From Pelagibius sp. (GTDB lineage Bacteria; Pseudomonadota; Alphaproteobacteria; Kiloniellales; Kiloniellaceae), in NCBI GenBank assembly GCA_028280305.1, contig JANQMC010000012.1, positions 248,001 through 312,000 on the forward strand: a stretch of DNA of 64,000 nucleotides, written 5' to 3'. The notes under the pieces were generated by a model, which saw only the letters and a program-made list of their open reading frames with translations, searched no databases and was not told the DNA's origin. A program made the translations under genes and the position numbers. Positions 53,672 to 62,903 of the stretch are shown piece by piece (the first letter of the stretch is position 1; every line of letters begins with the position of its first letter).

Positions 53672-55438
53672 ATGCATCGGTTCTTGCTTGTAGTTGCAGC
53701 CGGCATGTTGGGTTCCGGCTTGGCGCAGGCACAGGTGACGGAAGACGATCTGCGCAACGATCAGACGGTGACCGATCAGATCGTCACCAACGGTATGGGG
53801 CGCGATCTCCAGCGCTACAGTCCGCTGGACACCATCAACAAGTCCAACGTGAAGAACCTCGTTCCCGCCTGGGCCTTTTCCTTCGGCGGCGAGAAGCAGC
53901 GCGGCCAGGAAAGTCAGCCCTTGATCTATGACGGCATTATGTACGTCACCGGCTCATATTCCAGGCTCTTCGCCCTGGATGCCATGACCGGCAGAGAGCT
54001 CTGGCAGTATGACGCACGACTGCCCGAAGGCATCCTACCGTGCTGCGATGTGGTGAACCGCGGTGCGGCGATCTATGGCGACAAGGTGTTTTTCGGGACG
54101 TTGGATGCGCGCATCGTCGCCCTTGGCCGCAAGACCGGTGACGTGGTCTGGCGCAAGAAGATCGCCGACTACAAAGCCGGTTACTCCTATACCGCCGCGC
54201 CGATTATCGTGAATGGTCTCATCGTCACCGGCAACTCCGGCGGCGAGTTTGGTATTGTCGGCGAGGTGCAGGCCCGCGATACCGAAACCGGCGAGCTTGT
54301 CTGGACGCGGCCGGTGATCGAAGGCCATATGGGCACCTTCAAGGGCGAAGAGTCGACCATGACCGGCGAGCTGAACGCCACTTGGCCGGGCGACCTCTGG
54401 AAGACCGGCGGCGGCGCCACCTGGCTCGGCGGCAGCTATGATATCGAAACCGACACCCTGATCATGGGTACCGGCAACCCGGCGCCCTGGAACAGCCATC
54501 TTCGCAATGCCGGTCAGCCGCGGCCCGGCAATGCCGGCGACAACCTCTATGCCGCCTCCCGCCTTGGCATCGACCCGTCGAACGGCGAGATCAAGTGGCA
54601 TTTTCAGACCACCCCGCGCGAGGGCTGGGACTACGACGGGGTTAACGAGGTCATCCCCTTTGTCGACGCGGCGGGTAACAGGCGGCTGGCGACGGCGGAT
54701 CGGAACGGCTTTTTCTATGTGCTGAATGCTGATGACGGTGCCTTTGTCGATGCCTTTCCTTTCGTGAAGGACATCTCCTGGGCCGAAGGCATCGACGAGA
54801 ACGGCCGCCCGATCTTTGTCGAGGACAATCGGCCGGGCGATCCTTCGGCAGCGGCGGACGGCGCCAAGGGCGAGAATGTTTTCTCGGTTCCCTCTTTCCT
54901 TGGCGGGAAGAACTGGATGCCCATGGCCTACAGCCAGAAGTCCGGGCTCTTCTATGTGCCTTCCAACGAGTGGGGCATGGATATCTGGAACGAGCCCATC
55001 ACCTTCAAAAAAGGTGCGGCCTATCTGGGCGCCGGCTTCACCATCAAACCTCTGTTCGAAGACTACATCGGCTCATTGAAGGCGATTGACCCGATGAACG
55101 GTGAGGTGAAATGGGAGGTCAAAAACAACGCGCCGCTCTGGTCGGGTGTCATGACCACTGCCGGCGGTCTGGTATTCACCGGTACGCCGGAGGGTCATCT
55201 GAAAGCTTTTGACGACGAAACAGGTGAGGAACTCTGGTCGTTCCAGACCGGCTCCGGCGTCGTTGGTCAGCCGATCACCTGGGAGATGGAAGGCGAACAG
55301 TACGTTGCCGTGCTTTCCGGCTGGGGCGGCGCGGTGCCACTCTGGGGCGGCGAGGTCGCCAAGAAGGTGAGCTACCTGAACCAGGGTGGTCTGGTCTGGG
55401 TTTTCAAAGTGCCCAAGCAGCTCGTTTCGGCCAACTGA
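53672..55438 (+). CDS. PQQ-dependent alcohol dehydrogenase, predicted lanthanide-dependent (ExaF/PedH-like)
   Basis: 588-aa periplasmic quinoprotein that oxidises alcohols and passes electrons to cytochrome c. The signal peptide ends at GLAQAQ. The adjacent cysteines over PQQ are C124-C125 ([10 protein letters not shown]). The catalytic aspartate D320 is in [10 protein letters not shown]322, two residues later, is the extra metal ligand found in lanthanide-dependent enzymes and replaced by alanine or serine in calcium enzymes. The asparagine ligand is in GTGNPAPWN. Tryptophan-docking repeats run through the beta-propeller. The CCDVVNRG form is closer to ExaF/PedH ethanol-type enzymes than to XoxF. 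The start has GGGAGG before it; a hairpin terminator follows. Confidence 0.93.
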   Translation: MHRFLLVVAAGMLGSGLAQAQVTEDDLRNDQTVTDQIVTNGMGRDLQRYSPLDTINKSNVKNLVPAWAFSFGGEKQRGQESQPLIYDGIMYVTGSYSRLFALDAMTGRELWQYDARLPEGILPCCDVVNRGAAIYGDKVFFGTLDARIVALGRKTGDVVWRKKIADYKAGYSYTAAPIIVNGLIVTGNSGGEFGIVGEVQARDTETGELVWTRPVIEGHMGTFKGEESTMTGELNATWPGDLWKTGGGATWLGGSYDIETDTLIMGTGNPAPWNSHLRNAGQPRPGNAGDNLYAASRLGIDPSNGEIKWHFQTTPREGWDYDGVNEVIPFVDAAGNRRLATADRNGFFYVLNADDGAFVDAFPFVKDISWAEGIDENGRPIFVEDNRPGDPSAAADGAKGENVFSVPSFLGGKNWMPMAYSQKSGLFYVPSNEWGMDIWNEPITFKKGAAYLGAGFTIKPLFEDYIGSLKAIDPMNGEVKWEVKNNAPLWSGVMTTAGGLVFTGTPEGHLKAFDDETGEELWSFQTGSGVVGQPITWEMEGEQYVAVLSGWGGAVPLWGGEVAKKVSYLNQGGLVWVFKVPKQLVSAN

Positions 55439-55462
55439 GGCCCGGGCTTTCTTGAACAGCGG

Positions 55463-55500
55463 AACAGGCGCGTCCTGCGGGGCGCGCCTGTTTTCGTTTC
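55463..55500 (+). terminator. Terminator after the PQQ dehydrogenase gene
   Basis: A perfect 10-bp stem, AACAGGCGCG with CGCGCCTGTT, encloses a 10-base loop and is followed by TTCGTTTC. It separates the dehydrogenase from the two-component genes. Confidence 0.85.
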
Positions 55501-55605
55501 CGGCCCGGAAGAGCTAGATCTTTGGTCGGGTATCGCAGCGGGCCGCCTTGGGCTACCATGCTCGACAGGGGGGAGCTGAAGGCAGCGAATGGGATTGGGA
55601 GCAGG

Positions 55606-56328
55606 ATGCCCGGAGTTTCGACACAGCGTGAAGAACAGCCGGAGGCGGTGCGCCTTTCGACAGCCCTTGTGATTGATGATCATCCGCTGTTTTGCGAAGC
55701 GCTTTCCATGACCTTGAAGTCGGCGATCCGGGTGGAGGAGATCGTGACCGCCGAAAGGCTGGAGCAGGCTATCGAGCAGATCCGCGGAGGGTTGCAGCCC
55801 GACGTGGTGATGCTGGATCTCAATCTGCCCGATGTGAACGGCCTGGAAGGGCTGGTTCGCTTGAAGAAAATCGCCGCAAATGTGCCGATCATCGTGGTTT
55901 CCTCTCTTGCCGAAAACCGGATCGTCGCCTCTGCGATCAAAGCGGGCGCGTCGGGCTTCGTGCCCAAGCACAGCCAGCGCGACGTCTTCCTGCGGGCTTT
56001 TACCGACATCTGGGCGGGCAGGGTCTATCTGCCCGATGGTTATGTCGAGGTATCGGAGGATGATGCGTCGCCACAATCTGCGGAGGAAGATGCGATCCTC
56101 CGCCTGTCTCAGCTAACCCAGCAGCAGGCACGCATCCTTCAATGCGTCTGTGAGGGTAAGCTGAACAAACAGATCGCCTATGATCTCTCCATCGCCGAGA
56201 CCACGGTAAAGGCGCATGTAACGGCGATTTTACGCAAGTTGGGGGTTCAGAGCCGAACCCAGGCGGTGCTGATGGCGCAAAACACCCATTTCGCAAAGAT
56301 CTTGCAGGACGACAACAAGGTCACCTAA
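55606..56328 (+). CDS. LuxR-type response regulator
   Basis: 240-aa two-component regulator. The receiver domain (residues about 15-130) has acid pocket VIDDHP, phosphoacceptor D71 (MLDLNLPD), the conserved serine in VVSSL and the lysine in FVPKH. The C-terminal LuxR helix-turn-helix (about 165-225) has TQQQARILQCVCEGKLNKQIAYDLSIAETTVKAHV. Related regulators (AgmR/ErbR, ErdR) switch PQQ alcohol dehydrogenase genes in pseudomonads. The start at 55606 follows GGGAGCAGG. The FIST sensor and histidine kinase downstream probably form its signalling pathway. Confidence 0.92.
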   Translation: MPGVSTQREEQPEAVRLSTALVIDDHPLFCEALSMTLKSAIRVEEIVTAERLEQAIEQIRGGLQPDVVMLDLNLPDVNGLEGLVRLKKIAANVPIIVVSSLAENRIVASAIKAGASGFVPKHSQRDVFLRAFTDIWAGRVYLPDGYVEVSEDDASPQSAEEDAILRLSQLTQQQARILQCVCEGKLNKQIAYDLSIAETTVKAHVTAILRKLGVQSRTQAVLMAQNTHFAKILQDDNKVT

Positions 56329-56370
56329 CCTATCCAAAACAAATAAATCAGTATGTTTTGGGGAGGTCAT

Positions 56371-57552
56371 ATGGACGCGCCGGTAATGCCACCGGTGGCC
56401 GGTAAGCGTGGCCGGAACGCGGTCCGGACGGCTCATGCCGCCGCTCGCGACGCCCGGGCGGCCCTGTCGCGGCTAGCTGAGGAAGTCGGAACCGACGGGC
56501 TCGACCTCGTTATCCTGTTCATCTCCCCCACCGGCGACCTGACCACCATCGCGCGCGAGGCCGAGGCGGTTTTCGGCAGCACACCGGTGATCGGTTGCAC
56601 AACGGCCGGAGAGATTTCACCTCAGGGCTATACGGAAGAGGAGATCGTCGCCGTTGCCTTTCCGCGAAAGCAGTTCGTTTCTCTCATAGAATTCATCGAC
56701 GACCTTAAAGGGCTGGTGCGCGAGGATCTCGTTCGGACAACGGTCAAACTGCGTGGTGAGTTGGCCCGCCGGGCGCCGGATTGGACCTCGGAATTCGCCT
56801 TTCTGATGGTCGACGGGTTGTCACTCTTGGAAGATCAACTGGTTTCAGCGCTCTCGACCGCGCTGGGGCCGACGCCGCTGTTCGGCGGGTCCGCGGGTGA
56901 CGGGCTCGACTTCAAGCAGACCTTCGTCATTCACGGCGGCCGTGTCTATCAGGATGCAGCGGTCCTGGCGCTGATCAGAACGAATTGCGCCATCAAGGTC
57001 TTCAACTTCGATCACCTGACGCCAACCGAAAAGAAGATGGTGGTGACAGAGGCCGATCCGGATCGCCGGGTGGTTCGCGAGATCAATGGTGAGCCGGCAG
57101 CGCGCGAGTATGCCCGGATCGTCGGCATGGACCCGGAGCAACTCTCTTCGTTCATCTTCGCTGCCCACCCCGTGGTGGTAAAGGTTGGCGGCAAGCACCA
57201 TGTGCGAGCCATTCAGAAGGTCGAGCCCAATGGCGACCTGACGTTCTTCTCGGCCATAGATGAAGGGTTGGTGCTCACCGTTGCCGAACCGCGGGACATC
57301 GCGGAGGATCTTGATGCGGCGCTGGGCGACCTTTCCCGCCGCGGCCAGCCGGAAGCGATCATTGCCTGCGACTGTATCCTGCGCCGCGTCGAGGCGGAGC
57401 AGAAGCAGGCGATCGGGCCCTTGTCACGCATCCTGGCAGCAAACCGGGTTGTCGGCTTCAGCACCTATGGCGAACAGGTGAACTCCGTCCATGTGAACCA
57501 CACCATGACCGGTATCGCAATTTATCCGCCGCCGAGTGAATCGAAGACATGA
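56371..57552 (+). CDS. FIST-domain sensor protein
   Basis: 393-aa cytosolic protein with FIST_N (about residues 45-235: VILFISPTGDLTTIAREAEAVFG, VIGCTTAGEISPQGYTEEEIV, PLFGGSAGDG) and FIST_C (about 240-385, ending VVGFSTYGEQVNSVHVNHTMTGIAI). FIST proteins are predicted small-molecule sensors that feed histidine kinases. The ATG at 56371 is preceded by GGGGAGG. It overlaps the histidine kinase gene by four bases, so the two are made together; similar pairing occurs beside alcohol dehydrogenase regulators of pseudomonads. Confidence 0.92.
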   Translation: MDAPVMPPVAGKRGRNAVRTAHAAARDARAALSRLAEEVGTDGLDLVILFISPTGDLTTIAREAEAVFGSTPVIGCTTAGEISPQGYTEEEIVAVAFPRKQFVSLIEFIDDLKGLVREDLVRTTVKLRGELARRAPDWTSEFAFLMVDGLSLLEDQLVSALSTALGPTPLFGGSAGDGLDFKQTFVIHGGRVYQDAAVLALIRTNCAIKVFNFDHLTPTEKKMVVTEADPDRRVVREINGEPAAREYARIVGMDPEQLSSFIFAAHPVVVKVGGKHHVRAIQKVEPNGDLTFFSAIDEGLVLTVAEPRDIAEDLDAALGDLSRRGQPEAIIACDCILRRVEAEQKQAIGPLSRILAANRVVGFSTYGEQVNSVHVNHTMTGIAIYPPPSESKT

Positions 57553-59777
57553 ACTCTTTGCTGATCAACCCCGAGGACAGCCTCGAGCAGCAGAACCGGA
57601 AGCTTCTGAAGATCACCTCCGTTCTGATGCGGCGGGTTGAGCAGGCGACCGACGACAGCGGCGCCGCCTATGCCCACTTCCAGCGGGCGCTCTTGCTCGA
57701 GGAAGAGGTCCAGGCCCGCACCTGGGACCTGGAGCAGACCCTGGGGCTGCTCAACCAGTCCAATGCCGAGTTGTCGCGCGCCAATAAAGCGGCGGAGCGG
57801 GCCCGCGCCGATCTGTCGAATGCGCTTGAAGCGGTGCAGGAAGGTTTCGCGCTTTTCAACGCTGACGATGTGATGGTGATGTGCAACAGCCGCTTTGGCA
57901 TGCATATGCCCGATATCCGCGCCCAGCTGCGCCCTGGGTTGGCTTTTCAGGACTATGTACGGCTGGTCAGCCAGAGCAGCTGTCTGGCCCTTCCGTCTGG
58001 GGAGACCCCGGCCAGCTGGGCTGAGCAGCGCAAACGCAAGCACAAGGAAAGCCACGTTAACTTCAATGTGAGGATCACCGGCGACCGCTGGGTTCAGGTC
58101 AGCGAACATCGCACGCCGGACCAGGGCACCGCGATCCTGCAAACCGATGTAACGGACATGATCCGGATGGAGCGGCAGGAAAGGGAGAAACTGCTCGATG
58201 ACCAGGCACGCCTGATCCGTGCGACCCTGGAACACATCAATCAGGGAATCTGTATATTCGACGACCAGCACCGTCTTGTCGGTTGGAACCAGCGCCTTGC
58301 CGCGCTGCTGAATCCACCCATGCACCTGCTGCGCGTCGGCACCAGTTTTGACCGCCTGCTTGAGCACATTGCCCAGGACATGACCTTCGCCAAAGGGCAG
58401 TCTTTGCGGAAGGTAACGGACTGGGTTCATCAGACAAACCTGCGCGCGCCTCTCTCCCTGGAAGTCAGTCATCGGGGGAAGGTCCACCTCGACGTCTTCG
58501 GTCAGGAGATGCCGGACAAAGGTTTTGTCATCAGCTTCAGCGACGTGACCGCGGAACGCGAAGCGATCGACGCCATGTCCGAGGTGAACGAGACGCTCGA
58601 ACAAAGAGTGCTGGATCGAACAATTGCACTGGAAGACGCGCTTAAGGCTGCGGAACTGGCCAATGCCTCAAAGTCCCGGTTTGTGGCGGCGGCCAGTCAT
58701 GATCTTTTGCAGCCGCTGTCCGCGGCCAAGCTCTTCCTCTCATCCCTGTCGAACATGGATCTCAGCGCCGAACCGCTGCGGGTTACCCAACGCATCGAGA
58801 GTGCGTTGAACAGCGTCGAGGCGATCTTGGCTGCGCTCCTGGATATCTCCAAACTCGATTCAGGCCGTGCGGCCGTCGAGGTTTCGGCTGTCCCTATGAG
58901 TCAGATTCTGGGACCGCTGCGCGATGAGTTCCAGCCTCTGGCCAGGCAGAAGGGCATCGATCTGCACGTCGTCGACTGCGGATTGGTGGTGCAAAGCGAT
59001 CCGTCTTATCTCAGGCGTATTCTTCAGAACCTTATCGCCAACGCGATCCGTTACACCGCTGCCGGCAAGGTACTGGTGGGCGTGCGCCGGCGGGGTGCCA
59101 ATCTGATCGTTCAGGTCTGGGATACCGGACCTGGGATCCCAGAGGAAATGCGGGAGCTCGTCTTTAAGGAGTTCCAGCGCCTGGGCACCGCCGATCATGA
59201 GGGTAGCGGGGTCGGGGTGGGGCTCGGTCTGGCGATTGTCGAGCGGGCCTGTGCGCTACTCGGCCACCCCTTGCAAATGATATCGCAGACCGGAAGGGGA
59301 ACCGGGTTCCTCGTCACCCTGCCGACCAGCATGCAGGCAGCGCAGGCCGATGAGTCCGATGGCCGGACGGCGGCCGGCAAGGCGGGCCCCGGAGGGGGGC
59401 AGCTGATCGCTCTGATCATTGAGAATGACAGAGAGGTACGCTGGGCCATGACAACGCTGCTGGAGAGTTGGAGCGTCAGTGTTTTCGACGTCGCCAGCCA
59501 AGCCGAGGCGCTCCAGCTTCTTGATGAAATCGGCGTTGCGCCGGACATCCTGCTTGTCGACTATCAACTCGACCTTGGCGAAAACGGACTTGATGCCATT
59601 GACGCCGTGCGGAGCCGTTTCGCATCGACAGCCGCAGCCCTGGTTACGGCCAAGCGGTCTCCTGAGCTGCAAAGAACCTGCCGGTCCAAGGGAATAGGGT
59701 ATCTCAACAAGCCCATCAATCCATTGGAGCTTCGCGAGCTGTTGATCGGCGCCCTGCCGCGCCAGGTGGCAGGCTGA
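57549..59777 (+). CDS. Hybrid histidine kinase with PAS domains and C-terminal receiver
   Basis: 742-aa soluble kinase with no membrane segment. An N-terminal coiled coil (residues about 45-110) and two PAS-type domains (about 110-215 and 225-360) come first. The dimerisation/phosphoacceptor helix follows, with H384 in ASHDLLQPL. The ATPase domain has N-box NLIANAIRYT, DTGPGI and GVGLGLAI. The C-terminal receiver phosphoacceptor is D671 (LLVDYQLD). This architecture matches NahK/ErcS-type kinases. It overlaps the FIST gene, which probably senses a small molecule and signals through it. Confidence 0.92.
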   Translation: MNSLLINPEDSLEQQNRKLLKITSVLMRRVEQATDDSGAAYAHFQRALLLEEEVQARTWDLEQTLGLLNQSNAELSRANKAAERARADLSNALEAVQEGFALFNADDVMVMCNSRFGMHMPDIRAQLRPGLAFQDYVRLVSQSSCLALPSGETPASWAEQRKRKHKESHVNFNVRITGDRWVQVSEHRTPDQGTAILQTDVTDMIRMERQEREKLLDDQARLIRATLEHINQGICIFDDQHRLVGWNQRLAALLNPPMHLLRVGTSFDRLLEHIAQDMTFAKGQSLRKVTDWVHQTNLRAPLSLEVSHRGKVHLDVFGQEMPDKGFVISFSDVTAEREAIDAMSEVNETLEQRVLDRTIALEDALKAAELANASKSRFVAAASHDLLQPLSAAKLFLSSLSNMDLSAEPLRVTQRIESALNSVEAILAALLDISKLDSGRAAVEVSAVPMSQILGPLRDEFQPLARQKGIDLHVVDCGLVVQSDPSYLRRILQNLIANAIRYTAAGKVLVGVRRRGANLIVQVWDTGPGIPEEMRELVFKEFQRLGTADHEGSGVGVGLGLAIVERACALLGHPLQMISQTGRGTGFLVTLPTSMQAAQADESDGRTAAGKAGPGGGQLIALIIENDREVRWAMTTLLESWSVSVFDVASQAEALQLLDEIGVAPDILLVDYQLDLGENGLDAIDAVRSRFASTAAALVTAKRSPELQRTCRSKGIGYLNKPINPLELRELLIGALPRQVAG

Positions 59778-59885
59778 AAGCCTCGTCCCCAACCCTCCGA
59801 ACCGCCAAGGCTCCCCCGACGTCTGAAGCCTGGTTAGACGCTCTGGCCGCTAAGCCATTGAAGAGAAAGGAGGCGTAAACGAGGG

Positions 59886-59975
59886 TGGCGGATGGGGTGG
59901 GATTCGAACCCACGAGACGCTCTCACGCCTGCCGGTTTTCAAGACCGGTGCCTTCAACCACTCGGCCACCCATCC
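59886..59975 (-). tRNA. tRNA-Ser (UGA anticodon)
   Basis: The minus strand folds into a class II tRNA with acceptor stem GGATGGG/CCCATCC, a long variable arm (AGGCGTGAGAGCGTCT region), T-loop GGTTCGAATCC and anticodon loop CTTGAAA, anticodon TGA, which reads UCA. The 3' CCA is encoded. Confidence 0.95.
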
Positions 59976-60204
59976 ATCGCGCACAAAAGGGGGCGGGCCC
60001 CCGCGGCCAACGGTTCTAAGCGGCCTGGGAACGAAAGGCAAGCGGCTCTCCGGGCGGCCCGGATCGGCCCGCGGATCGCCCCTTGATGGTACGGGGCGTC
60101 AGGCTGCAACCGGCTGACTGTTGCGGCTCGGGCCAAGGCGCGGCAAACTCTCGACCTCAGATCAGCCGGGTAAGGGCGGCAAGGGCGCAATCAGGGGAGC
60201 AATC

Positions 60205-61401
60205 ATGGGCAAAACGGTCAAGAGTCTCAAAAAAGGCCTTTCAAGGCGCAGTGTTCTGGCTGCCGGCACTGCAGCGGCCGGCCTGGCTGCGCTACCCGGC
60301 CTCGGCACAACCGTGCTGGCGGCTGATACCGTCAAAGTTGGCGCCGTGCTCCCTTTCAGTGGTGGGCTGGAGCTCTTCGGCAATCAGGCCAAGTTGGGTA
60401 TCGATCTGGCGGTGAAGGAAATAAACGACACCGGCGGCATCCTCGGGCAACCGCTTGAGGTGATCTATGAAGACAACAAGACCGACCCCAAGACCTCGGT
60501 GGAAAAGGCGACCAAGCTGATCCGCGGCGACGACGTGGTGGCACTGACCGGGCCAATCACCTCGAATGCGCGTGACGCCATGACGGCAACCATCAAGCGC
60601 CTGAAAACGCCGCTGCTCTATGCCACAAACTACGAGGGCGGGGCCTGCGACCGTTACCTTTTCTCCTTCAACACGGTGCCGAACCAGGAACTGGCGAAAC
60701 TGCTGCCGCACCTTCAGGAAACCGTCGGCGGCAGCACCTATATGTTCGGGGCAGACTACGTCTGGCCGCAAAAGATGTTCGACGCAGCCAAGTCTTTGGC
60801 CGAAGGGCAGGGTGGCTCGGTGGCCGGCGTGGAATTCACGCCCTGGGGCGTGAAGGAATTTGCCCCGGTGATCCGGCGAATCGCCGACAGCGGGGCCAAG
60901 ACCCTTCTCTTCGCGCTGCCCGGCGGCGACGGCATCACCTTCATCAAGCAGGCCGAGGCTTTTGGTCTTTTCGATCAGGTCACTGTCGGCTTCCTCGGCT
61001 TTGCCGAAACCTACCTCGGCGCCTTCGGGCCCGGCGGCGGGCAGAACATGTGGGTGACCGTACCCTTCGTCGCCTCCAGCGACAATCCGGGGGTAAAGGA
61101 TTTCGTCGCGCGCATCCGTGCTTCGGCCGGTGATGACGTGCCCATCTCCCACTATGTGATGACCCATTACAACGCGATCAACGCTCTGCGCGATGCCCTG
61201 GAGCGCCAGGGGACGGTGAGCCGGGAGGCCGTGGTCGACGGGCTTGAAGGGCTGATCGTTGCATCGCCGGCCGGACCGGTAACCATCGGCTCGGCCGACC
61301 ATCACGTCACCCTGCCGATGTTCCTGGCAAAAACCGAAGGCGACGGACTGAAGACCGTACAGGATCTGGGGCGGCTCGCACCGGAGGCCGGTTGCAGCTG
61401 A
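60205..61401 (+). CDS. Urea/amide/branched-chain-type ABC substrate-binding protein
   Basis: 398-aa periplasmic binding protein of the hydrophobic amino acid/amide (HAAT) importer family. A Tat-type signal LSRRSVLAAGTAAAGLAAL is near residue 13, with cleavage near VLAAD. The fold shows VGAVLPFSGGLELFGNQAKLGIDLAVKEIN, VIYEDNKTDPKTSVEKATKLI and LLYATNYEGGACDRYLFSFNTVPNQE, the last close to UrtA/FmdD proteins. The start has AGGGGAGC before it. It opens an operon with a nicotinamidase-like gene and two ATPases, then a permease that runs off the window. Confidence 0.92.
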   Translation: MGKTVKSLKKGLSRRSVLAAGTAAAGLAALPGLGTTVLAADTVKVGAVLPFSGGLELFGNQAKLGIDLAVKEINDTGGILGQPLEVIYEDNKTDPKTSVEKATKLIRGDDVVALTGPITSNARDAMTATIKRLKTPLLYATNYEGGACDRYLFSFNTVPNQELAKLLPHLQETVGGSTYMFGADYVWPQKMFDAAKSLAEGQGGSVAGVEFTPWGVKEFAPVIRRIADSGAKTLLFALPGGDGITFIKQAEAFGLFDQVTVGFLGFAETYLGAFGPGGGQNMWVTVPFVASSDNPGVKDFVARIRASAGDDVPISHYVMTHYNAINALRDALERQGTVSREAVVDGLEGLIVASPAGPVTIGSADHHVTLPMFLAKTEGDGLKTVQDLGRLAPEAGCS

Positions 61402-61428
61402 TGATCCAGGCAAACCCGGGAGGGCGAT

Positions 61429-62172
61429 ATGCCGGATAGTGCCGATCTGCCGGGCCTGACCCGCGATCTGACGGCGGTCCTGCCGGTCGCCCCGGTCGAT
61501 CTGGTTTTGGGAAAGCAGAAGACCGGACTGGTCATTGTCGACGAAGTGAACGGTTTCGCCACCGTCGGGGCGGGCAATCTCGCACCGCCGGCGCCCAATG
61601 CTCAGGTGGCGACCATGGTTGCGGAAACCGACCGCTTGGCCCGGGCTTTCACGGAGAAAGGCTGGCAGATCCTCGCTTTCCTGGACACCCACGTGCCCGG
61701 CAAACCGGAACCGCCTTATCCGCCGCACTGCGAAGCAGGCACGGGGGAAGAGGAGCTGGTGCCCGAACTGGCCTGGCTGGAAGAGGACCCGAATACCACC
61801 CTGGTGCGCAAGGACTGCATCAACGGTTTCGTCGGGGCAATCCGCCCGGACGGCAGCAATGCCGTGGTCGACTGGGTGAACGGGGCGCGGCTGGAGCGCC
61901 TGCTGGTGGTCGGCATCTGCACCGACATCTGCGTCATGGATTTTGTTCTGACCCTGCTCTCGGCACGCAACCACGATCTGATGCCGAGCCTGAGAGACAT
62001 CTCTGTCTACAGCGAGGGCTGTTCGACCTACGACCTGCCGCTTTCGGTCGCCGAGAGCCTGGGCTTGCCAAAGACGGCGGCTCACCCGCAGGATCTGACG
62101 CATCATATGGGGCTCTACTTCATGGCCTCCCGCGGCGCGGAGATCGTCGGCAAAGTCACCTTGGACGGCTGA
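61429..62172 (+). CDS. Nicotinamidase of the plant type (cysteine hydrolase)
   Basis: 247-aa cytosolic cysteine hydrolase of the isochorismatase fold. The catalytic triad is D38 (IVDEVNGF), K128 (LVRKDC) and C168 (GICTDICVMDF). Metal-binding residues are D86 and H88 (LDTH) and H100 (PPHC). The sequence matches plant nicotinamidases across its length: VGAGNLAP, LAFLDTHVP, YPPHCEAGTGEEELVPEL and the C-terminal HHMGLYFMASRGAE. It should convert nicotinamide to nicotinic acid and ammonia. It is embedded in an amide-type ABC operon, suggesting the transporter carries nicotinamide or a related amide. A biuret or ureido hydrolase is an alternative. Confidence 0.82.
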   Translation: MPDSADLPGLTRDLTAVLPVAPVDLVLGKQKTGLVIVDEVNGFATVGAGNLAPPAPNAQVATMVAETDRLARAFTEKGWQILAFLDTHVPGKPEPPYPPHCEAGTGEEELVPELAWLEEDPNTTLVRKDCINGFVGAIRPDGSNAVVDWVNGARLERLLVVGICTDICVMDFVLTLLSARNHDLMPSLRDISVYSEGCSTYDLPLSVAESLGLPKTAAHPQDLTHHMGLYFMASRGAEIVGKVTLDG

Positions 62173-62192
62173 GCAGTCGTCATGAGCGCGCT

Positions 62193-62903
62193 GTGACGCC
62201 GCTGCTGGAAATCACCGGTCTGGAGAAGGACTTCGGCGGCGTTCGGGCCGCCGACGGGCTTGATCTTTCGCTCTCCGCCGGGGAGATGCTCTGCCTGATC
62301 GGCCCCAACGGCTGCGGCAAGACAACGCTCTTCAATCTGATCACCGCTGCAATCGCCTCCGACGCCGGTGCGTTGAAGTTTGACGGCGAGGATCTGCGCG
62401 GGCTTGAGCCTTATCAGATCGCGCGGCGCGGAATCCTGCGCAAGTTTCAGGTCCCCGGAATCTATCCCGAGCTCACGGTGGAGGAAAACCTGTCGCTCGC
62501 GGCGGGCGGCCGTCCGGGTATCGAAGCAGCGGATATGGAGGAGTTGCTGGCGCTTGCCCGCCTTTCCGAACGCAGGGCGGTCCCGGCCGGGACTCTGGCG
62601 CATGGCGAAAAGCAGTCCTTGGAAATCGTCATGGTGCTGGCGGGTAGACCCCGTCTGCTTCTGCTCGACGAACCGACCAACGGCATGACCGGCTCGGAGA
62701 CCGCGGCCACGGTCGCGCTCATCAAGACGTTGCATCGTGACTACGGCTGCGCCGTCGTGGTGATCGAACACGATATGGGTTTTGTCGAGGAACTGGATTG
62801 TCCCGTTGCCCTGATGCTGCGCGGCAAGATCGTCCGGCGCGGCAGCTTTGCCGCCCTGCGCAACGATCCGCTGGTCAAAGAAGTCTATCTGGGGCAGGCA
62901 TGA
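62193..62903 (+). CDS. ABC transporter ATP-binding protein (LivG/UrtD type)
   Basis: 236-aa ATPase of a HAAT-type importer. It shows Walker A GPNGCGKTT, Q-loop FQVPGIYPELTVEEN, a poorly conserved signature (GTLAHGEKQSLEI) and Walker B LLLDEP with NGMTGSET typical of LivG/UrtD. It starts at a GTG 20 bases after the hydrolase gene; the stop overlaps the next ATPase start by four bases. Confidence 0.92.
   Translation: MTPLLEITGLEKDFGGVRAADGLDLSLSAGEMLCLIGPNGCGKTTLFNLITAAIASDAGALKFDGEDLRGLEPYQIARRGILRKFQVPGIYPELTVEENLSLAAGGRPGIEAADMEELLALARLSERRAVPAGTLAHGEKQSLEIVMVLAGRPRLLLLDEPTNGMTGSETAATVALIKTLHRDYGCAVVVIEHDMGFVEELDCPVALMLRGKIVRRGSFAALRNDPLVKEVYLGQA

Noticed and set aside
59886..59975. tRNA-Ser as an integration site for a genomic island
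   Set aside because: The genes on both sides have ordinary composition, no integrase is near and I found no repeat of the tRNA 3' end in the window.
61429..62172. Ureidoacrylate amidohydrolase RutB of the Rut pathway
   Set aside because: Motifs match plant-type nicotinamidase across the whole length, and no other rut gene is nearby. The window's pyrimidine locus is of the reductive type.
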